This document shows positions 7,192-11,528 of a DNA stretch of 11,528 nt, one piece after another. Source of the stretch: Betaproteobacteria bacterium (GTDB lineage Bacteria; Pseudomonadota; Gammaproteobacteria; Burkholderiales; Burkholderiaceae). Numbering within the stretch: position 1 is the first letter of the stretch; the number at the start of each line of letters is the position of its first letter. The notes under the pieces were generated by a model. That model worked only from the letters and a program-made list of their open reading frames with translations. It was not told the DNA's origin and searched no databases. Position numbers and translations under genes: made by a program. The stretch covers positions 1-11,528 of the forward strand of contig RFXC01000140.1 in NCBI GenBank assembly GCA_009921765.1. The letters run 5' to 3'.

Positions 7192-9397
7192 TGCGCGCGT
7201 CCACCACGCCAGCAACTCGCCTCAGGGCAACCAGCGTCCGCTCGAGTTGCGCCGCATCAGACGCCTCGATCGTGAACCGCATCAGCGCCTGCTGCTGACG
7301 GCTGAGCGTGTTGACGGCTGTCACATTCAGGCGATCCCGGGCAAACACATCGGACACATCACGCAACAACCCTTGCCGGTCATTTGCGCGCAACTCGATC
7401 TCCACTGGAAAACGGCGCTGATCAGCCCCGGTCCCCGCTTTGAGCGCACGCGGATCCCAGCTGGTGTCGATCACACGCTCCGGTGCCTCTCGGGCCAGCC
7501 GGGAAAACGTCGGGCAATTGGTTCGATGGACCGAGACGCCTCGCCCTCGCGTCACAAAGCCTGACACCGCATCGGGCGGCAGTGGGCGACAGCATCGGGC
7601 CAGCTGGTTCATGAGCGAGTCCATGCCCACCACCAGGACCGACCCGGCTCGCTGCGGGCTTGCGCTCGCTCCCGGGCGAGTGAGCCGCTGCAACAACTCG
7701 GGTTCGCTTTCCGGAGCCGCCACGTCGCCCTCGCCCCGAATTGCATCTTCGAGCTGACGCGGGCCGATTTCCTCGCGCGCGACCGCCACGAACATCGCCA
7801 TCGGATCAGGCTCTGCTAGCCTGCGCGCCAACTCCTCGAAAGACAGCGCGGTGCTGCCCTCACGCTGCAGAACCCGCTCGATACGCTCGCGCCCCGCCGC
7901 AGCATCGCGCGCCAACTCTAGCGCATTGAACCACTGACGCACCTTGCCACGCGCGCGCGGGCTAGCCACATAACCCAGCGAGGGATTCAGCCAGTCGCGG
8001 GACGGTCCCTCTGCGCTGCCCTCCTTGGCTGCAACAATCTCAACCGTCTGACCGTTCTGGAGTGGCCGATTGAGCGGCATCAACTGACCATCCACCCTCG
8101 CGCCGCGGCAGCGATGACCGAGACCGGTATGCACGTGATAGGCGAAATCGACTGCGGTGGACCCCGCAGGAAGCTCGATCACCCGTCCTTGTGGCGTGAG
8201 CGCATAAATAAAAGCAAGCTCGGGCTGCGCTGCTTCCAAACCGGCGCCCCCTAGCGCCTGGCCCACCTCGCGCTGCCAGGCAAGCAGCTGCCGCACCCAG
8301 TCGATGCTCCGCTCGACGGCAGCCGATGGTGATACGGACCCTGAGCGCCCAGCCTCCTTGTAGCGCCAGTGCGAGGCTACGCCGTACTCGGCGAACCGGT
8401 GCATTTCCGACGTCCGGATCTGAACTTCCAGAGGCAAACCGTCCTCGGCCACCACGACGGTATGAAGAGAGCGGTAACCATTGGGCTTGGGCCGCGCAAT
8501 GTAGTCGTCATACTCAGAGGCCATCGGCCTCCAGAGACTATGCACCTGATCGAGCACCTGATAGCAGTGGGCCACGCTCTCGACGATGACCCGCAGGCCA
8601 CGCAGATCCTGAATCGTATCGAGGTCACGCCGCTTGCTCTGCATCTTGAGATGAATGCTGTACAGATGCTTGGGCCGGCCACTCACCTGCGCATTTACAC
8701 CCTGCGCGGAGAGCGCGCCCGACAAGCGAGCCACCGCGGCTTTCACGAAGGCCTCGCGAGCGGTACGCTTTTCCTCAAGCTGCGCGGCGAGCAGCCTGTA
8801 CGTCTCGGGCTCAAGGAAGCGAAAGGCGAGGTCCTCCATCTCCCACTTGATCTGCCAGAGCCCGAGGCGATTCGCGAGTGGCGCCAGCACGTCCAGGGTT
8901 TCGCGACTCACCGCCCGGTCTGGCGCCTGACCGCTGCGCGCGCAAAGCCGCAGCGTCTGGAGACGCGAGGCAAGCGACAGCAGCACGACGCGAATATCGT
9001 CAGCCATCGCAAGCAGCATGCGGCGAAGCATTTCATGCTGCGCCTGCGCTGCACTCGCCAGACCGCCACCAGCGCTTAGCCGTACCACCTGCCGAAGGCG
9101 CTCAACCAGATGCGCCAGCACCGGATCGAAGTCGCGCGCAATCGCCGAGACGGGCCAGAGTTCGGCCGGGCGGACCAGCCAGGCGGCGGCCTGCGCGGTT
9201 TCGTCCACCCCAAGGTCGGCGAGGATGGCCTCTACACCCTCGGCATGCTCAATCACCGGCAGGCCACCGCTCAGGGCATCGGGTTTGACCAGAGCGTGAG
9301 CGAGTGAGCGCGCGCGCGCGAGGATGCTCGCGTGCGCCGCGGGATCGGCGGCAACGTCGGCGGACTGCGGCGAGCCTGGCTCAGCACGGATTGTCAT
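7178..9397 (-). CDS. relA: Ribosome-associated (p)ppGpp synthetase RelA (hydrolase-dead)
   Basis: A 739-residue RSH protein (E. coli RelA is 744) that makes (p)ppGpp when uncharged tRNA enters the ribosome. The N-terminal domain is a degenerate HD: the HDxxED position reads AWLVRP at about 72-77, and the LADRLHNM of SpoT is LASRLQTL at 141-148, so hydrolysis is not expected. The synthetase has SGRPKHLYSIHLKM from 239, EYDD at 295-298 (the EXDD form of monofunctional RelA, against RXKD in SpoT), and NGYRSLHTV at 306-314. Next come TGS (about 395-458), a cysteine motif ARCCRPLPPDAV at 600-610 with Cys628, and an ACT/RRM domain from about 663. The ATG at 9397 begins 68 bases from the divergent mtfA start; no strong Shine-Dalgarno is visible. 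A duplicated stop region lies just downstream. Confidence 0.96.
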   Translation of the reverse strand: MTIRAEPGSPQSADVAADPAAHASILARARSLAHALVKPDALSGGLPVIEHAEGVEAILADLGVDETAQAAAWLVRPAELWPVSAIARDFDPVLAHLVERLRQVVRLSAGGGLASAAQAQHEMLRRMLLAMADDIRVVLLSLASRLQTLRLCARSGQAPDRAVSRETLDVLAPLANRLGLWQIKWEMEDLAFRFLEPETYRLLAAQLEEKRTAREAFVKAAVARLSGALSAQGVNAQVSGRPKHLYSIHLKMQSKRRDLDTIQDLRGLRVIVESVAHCYQVLDQVHSLWRPMASEYDDYIARPKPNGYRSLHTVVVAEDGLPLEVQIRTSEMHRFAEYGVASHWRYKEAGRSGSVSPSAAVERSIDWVRQLLAWQREVGQALGGAGLEAAQPELAFIYALTPQGRVIELPAGSTAVDFAYHVHTGLGHRCRGARVDGQLMPLNRPLQNGQTVEIVAAKEGSAEGPSRDWLNPSLGYVASPRARGKVRQWFNALELARDAAAGRERIERVLQREGSTALSFEELARRLAEPDPMAMFVAVAREEIGPRQLEDAIRGEGDVAAPESEPELLQRLTRPGASASPQRAGSVLVVGMDSLMNQLARCCRPLPPDAVSGFVTRGRGVSVHRTNCPTFSRLAREAPERVIDTSWDPRALKAGTGADQRRFPVEIELRANDRQGLLRDVSDVFARDRLNVTAVNTLSRQQQALMRFTIEASDAAQLERTLVALRRVAGVVDARRRMN

Positions 9398-9465
9398 ACT
9401 GGAAACAGGATGCCACGTTCAGGCGTCGGGGTGGATGCGCCAGTCTGGCATTAGACTCTCGGCCC

Positions 9466-10299
9466 ATGCTTAAACGTTGGTTTTCTCGCCCCGCAAAAAA
9501 ACCGGCCATTACCCGCTCAGTGTGGGAAGCGTGCGCCGACCAGATGCCCTTCCTGGACGCGTTTCCGCCTGAAGCGCGCGATCGCCTGTTCGATCTCGCC
9601 GACAGTTTCGCTGCCCGAAAACGTTTCACTGGCACACATGGGTTCGCCATCACCGATGCCGTTCGCGCAGCAATCGCGCTACAGGCGTGTCTGCCGATCC
9701 TTCGGATGGGCCTTGGTCCCTACGATGATTTTGTTGAGGTGATCGTTTATCCCGATCGCTTCATTACGCCGCGATCGCATGTCGACGACAGCGGCGTGGT
9801 TCATGAGTCCATCGAAGAATTGTCAGGTGAAACCATGCCAGGCGGGCCCGTGGTGCTGGCATGGCCCGATGTGGACCCCGCAATGGGCGCGCCGGGACTC
9901 TCGGTGGTCATCCATGAGTTTGTTCACAAGCTGGACATGCTGGACGGCGAGGCGGACGGGATTCCTCCCCTTCCTGCCGCCGCACGCGTACTCTGGACCC
10001 AGAGAATGGAGGCTGCCTACGAGCAGTTCTGCAGGATGCTCGAGGAAGTTGAAGCGGCCATTCCAATTGATATCGACCCGGAGTCTGAGGCCGCCGACGG
10101 CTTCTATGCGCGCCTGCCGCTTGACGCCTATGCAGCCACCGATCTTGCAGAGTTCTTTGCGGTGGCGTCCGAGGCGTTTTTCACCATGCCCGAAGCCATT
10201 GCCCAGGCTTTCCCCGATCTGTACGCCATGTTCAGCCACTATTTCGGCTGGGAAGCCAACCCCGCTCACCATACCCCTGCGAGCACCAGATCAGGCTGA
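9466..10299 (+). CDS. mtfA: Zinc metallopeptidase MtfA (Mlc-titration-factor family)
   Basis: A 277-residue MtfA/PF06167 peptidase (E. coli MtfA 265). In E. coli it binds the glucose repressor Mlc and has aminopeptidase activity; the partner here is unknown. The zinc site is VVIHEFVHKLDMLDGEADG: HEFVH at residues 150-154, with the third ligand probably Glu229 in LAEFFAVASEAFF. The N-terminal part carries a VEVIVYPDRF segment typical of the family. I chose ATG 9466 (MLKRWFSRP); the frame is open upstream to 9304, but that part overlaps relA and has no homology. The 68-base gap to relA must hold both divergent promoters, but I see no convincing hexamers. It converges on the TadE-like gene. Confidence 0.94.
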   Translation: MLKRWFSRPAKKPAITRSVWEACADQMPFLDAFPPEARDRLFDLADSFAARKRFTGTHGFAITDAVRAAIALQACLPILRMGLGPYDDFVEVIVYPDRFITPRSHVDDSGVVHESIEELSGETMPGGPVVLAWPDVDPAMGAPGLSVVIHEFVHKLDMLDGEADGIPPLPAAARVLWTQRMEAAYEQFCRMLEEVEAAIPIDIDPESEAADGFYARLPLDAYAATDLAEFFAVASEAFFTMPEAIAQAFPDLYAMFSHYFGWEANPAHHTPASTRSG

Positions 10300-10313
10300 C
10301 CGCGCGACGAACG

Positions 10314-10325
10314 GGGCGCGCGCCC
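10314..10325. repeat. 12-base perfect palindrome between mtfA and the TadE-like gene
   Basis: GGGCGCGCGCCC reads the same on both strands, in the 40-base gap between the convergent stops of mtfA and the TadE-like gene. There is no following T tract. It may be chance in GC-rich DNA or a weak end-of-transcript structure. Confidence 0.3.
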
Positions 10326-10339
10326 GGATGGCTTGACCG

Positions 10340-11509
10340 TCAGGACGGCGAGAAGCCGCACGCGCCGGGCACCCAGATTTCGCGTTCACCGCCAATTTGC
10401 AGGAAGCCGGGTTGACGCTCGGCGCCAGTTGCATGGAAAGCTGACGATTCCGACGCGGCAATTGAGAAAGCGGGCCCGCCCGGCGAATGATCGGCGATGT
10501 CCGGCGGCCCTTGTAGTGGATGTTGCTCGCTGGTCTCGGAGGCGACGGACATCGACAGGCCCATCCCGCCGAAGCGCTTCGCGCCCACCCCAGCAGGCGT
10601 GCGGACCGATAGACGCGCAGCCGATTGCATTCTTGCCTCGCCCACCACGCTCACGGGCAGCCGTGGAAGGACGCGGCCGCTGTGATCGAGACCGCTGAAC
10701 AGGGCGCAGGCAGGGGCCTGGTTGCTGCGCGAAGCCCGCGTTGGGTCTGCACCCCCCAGCGCGGCGGGGGCCGGCACGGCAGCCCCCGGTCCATCGAGCC
10801 TGAGCGCACCCAGATGCGGTGGTTCGCCCGCTTCGCAGCCGCTGAACATGCGTGCAGCCCAGCTGATAAACCGCCCTGCAAGCGGAACATGAAGCGGCAC
10901 CCCAACGGAGAGTTCCAGCCTGAGGATTCCGGCCTCGCGAAAGGTTTGCCCCGAGGCTGGACCGACCGGCTCCGTGGCGAGCCCGCCCGAGCTGGGCGCC
11001 ATGGGCGCGTAGCCCATGTCGCCACCCGGGCGCCCCGTGACGGATAGCGGTGCCCCGTAGCGCGATCGAAGCGACGGATTATCGACAGGAATTTCAAGCG
11101 CAGTATCCGCCGATCCTGGTCGAGCGCCCGCCGTAGCCAGGATCCCCCAATCGGCAAAGCTCTCCCGAGTGGGTGACAGCTGCCGCCAGGTGAGCCATCC
11201 CGCGCGAACTGCAACGTCAAACTGGACCGCAGACGCCGGTAGCGCGGACGCGGACCCGGCCAGTTCGGCGTTGGACACCCAAAGCGGGGTGAGGCCGGAA
11301 ATGATGCCCTGTTCAATTGCTTCGGGCGCCGCATGACCGAGCGCCCCGTAACGTGCCGCCTCCCGCGCGGCAAAGTCGACAATGGCGCGCGATTGCATGA
11401 CCAGTGCCCACTGCCAGATCAGGAGTCCGAGCAGCAGTATGACCGGTACGGCCACCAGAAATTCAACCGCACCGGCTCCGCGTTGTGGCGCACGCGACAC
11501 GATGCTCAT
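10340..11509 (-). CDS. TadE-like pseudopilin-type membrane protein with long C-terminal region
   Basis: A 389-residue protein. Its N-terminus is TadE-like: a short basic leader ending RAPQRG, then GAGAVEF, a hydrophobic membrane segment at about residues 18-37, and RAIVDFAAREAARYGAL. Gly11 followed by four residues, Glu16 and Phe17 fits the G/XXXXEF prepilin peptidase site of Tad minor pilins. Such proteins help assemble Flp/Tad pili or related envelope secretion machines. TadE proteins are usually 150-200 residues; here a long, low-complexity, proline- and glycine-rich exported region follows, with cysteines in FSGCEAG, APACALF and PGACGFS near the end. I recognise nothing else in that part. 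The ATG is 11509-11507. A TGA at 11519-11517 in another frame could be the end of an upstream gene in the same operon, beyond the window. The gene could also be a TadE-like protein outside a tad locus. Confidence 0.7.
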   Translation of the reverse strand: MSIVSRAPQRGAGAVEFLVAVPVILLLGLLIWQWALVMQSRAIVDFAAREAARYGALGHAAPEAIEQGIISGLTPLWVSNAELAGSASALPASAVQFDVAVRAGWLTWRQLSPTRESFADWGILATAGARPGSADTALEIPVDNPSLRSRYGAPLSVTGRPGGDMGYAPMAPSSGGLATEPVGPASGQTFREAGILRLELSVGVPLHVPLAGRFISWAARMFSGCEAGEPPHLGALRLDGPGAAVPAPAALGGADPTRASRSNQAPACALFSGLDHSGRVLPRLPVSVVGEARMQSAARLSVRTPAGVGAKRFGGMGLSMSVASETSEQHPLQGPPDIADHSPGGPAFSIAASESSAFHATGAERQPGFLQIGGEREIWVPGACGFSPS

Positions 11510-11528
11510 CGCGCTGTCAGACCCCGGA

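Noticed and set aside
8369..9079. 236-codon plus-strand frame antisense to relA.
   Set aside because: Codon-shadow of RelA; no motif, and no credible independent start signal.
9398..9465. Promoters for divergent relA and mtfA.
   Set aside because: The 68-base gap should contain them, but no pair of hexamers is convincing by eye on either strand.

Overview
This is GC-rich, densely packed chromosomal DNA. Gene order, protein families and family-level sequence suggest a betaproteobacterium, probably Burkholderiales-like; this is an inference from recalled synteny (gmk-rpoZ-spoT-greB and pmbA/darP-mog), not a search. No insertion sequence, phage gene, tRNA, rRNA or CRISPR array was seen, and no stretch over about 120 bases lacks a gene.

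Left edge (1-202): about 65 codons of a YdeP/FdhF-type molybdopterin oxidoreductase on the minus strand abut, head to head, a yicC gene that lacks its first ~100 codons. Both homologies stop at the same GGATCC (197-202). This is best read as a chimeric or rearranged junction, so bases 1-199 may not belong beside the rest.

Region 199-3916 (plus): 'yicC-gmk-rpoZ-spoT reads as one operon: an RNase, guanylate kinase, the omega subunit of RNA polymerase and the bifunctional (p)ppGpp synthetase/hydrolase. It converges on greB (minus, 3941-4495), a transcript-cleavage factor that follows pmbA (minus, 4510-5850), half of the TldD/TldE protease. Divergent from pmbA are darP (50S assembly) and mog (molybdenum cofactor), which overlap by ATGA. 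Mog converges on relA (minus, 7178-9397), a synthetase-only RSH protein. Divergent from relA is mtfA (9466-10299), a zinc metallopeptidase, which converges on a TadE-like pseudopilin gene (minus, 10340-11509) at the right edge.

Functional theme: both long RSH enzymes (SpoT and RelA) lie within 8 kb, together with rpoZ (part of a ppGpp site on RNA polymerase), gmk (GTP precursor supply) and greB (secondary-channel factor), making a compact stringent-response neighbourhood. I see no wholly new system. The least ordinary items are the left-edge junction, an in-frame imperfect duplication just past the relA stop with a hairpin, and the oversized TadE-like protein.
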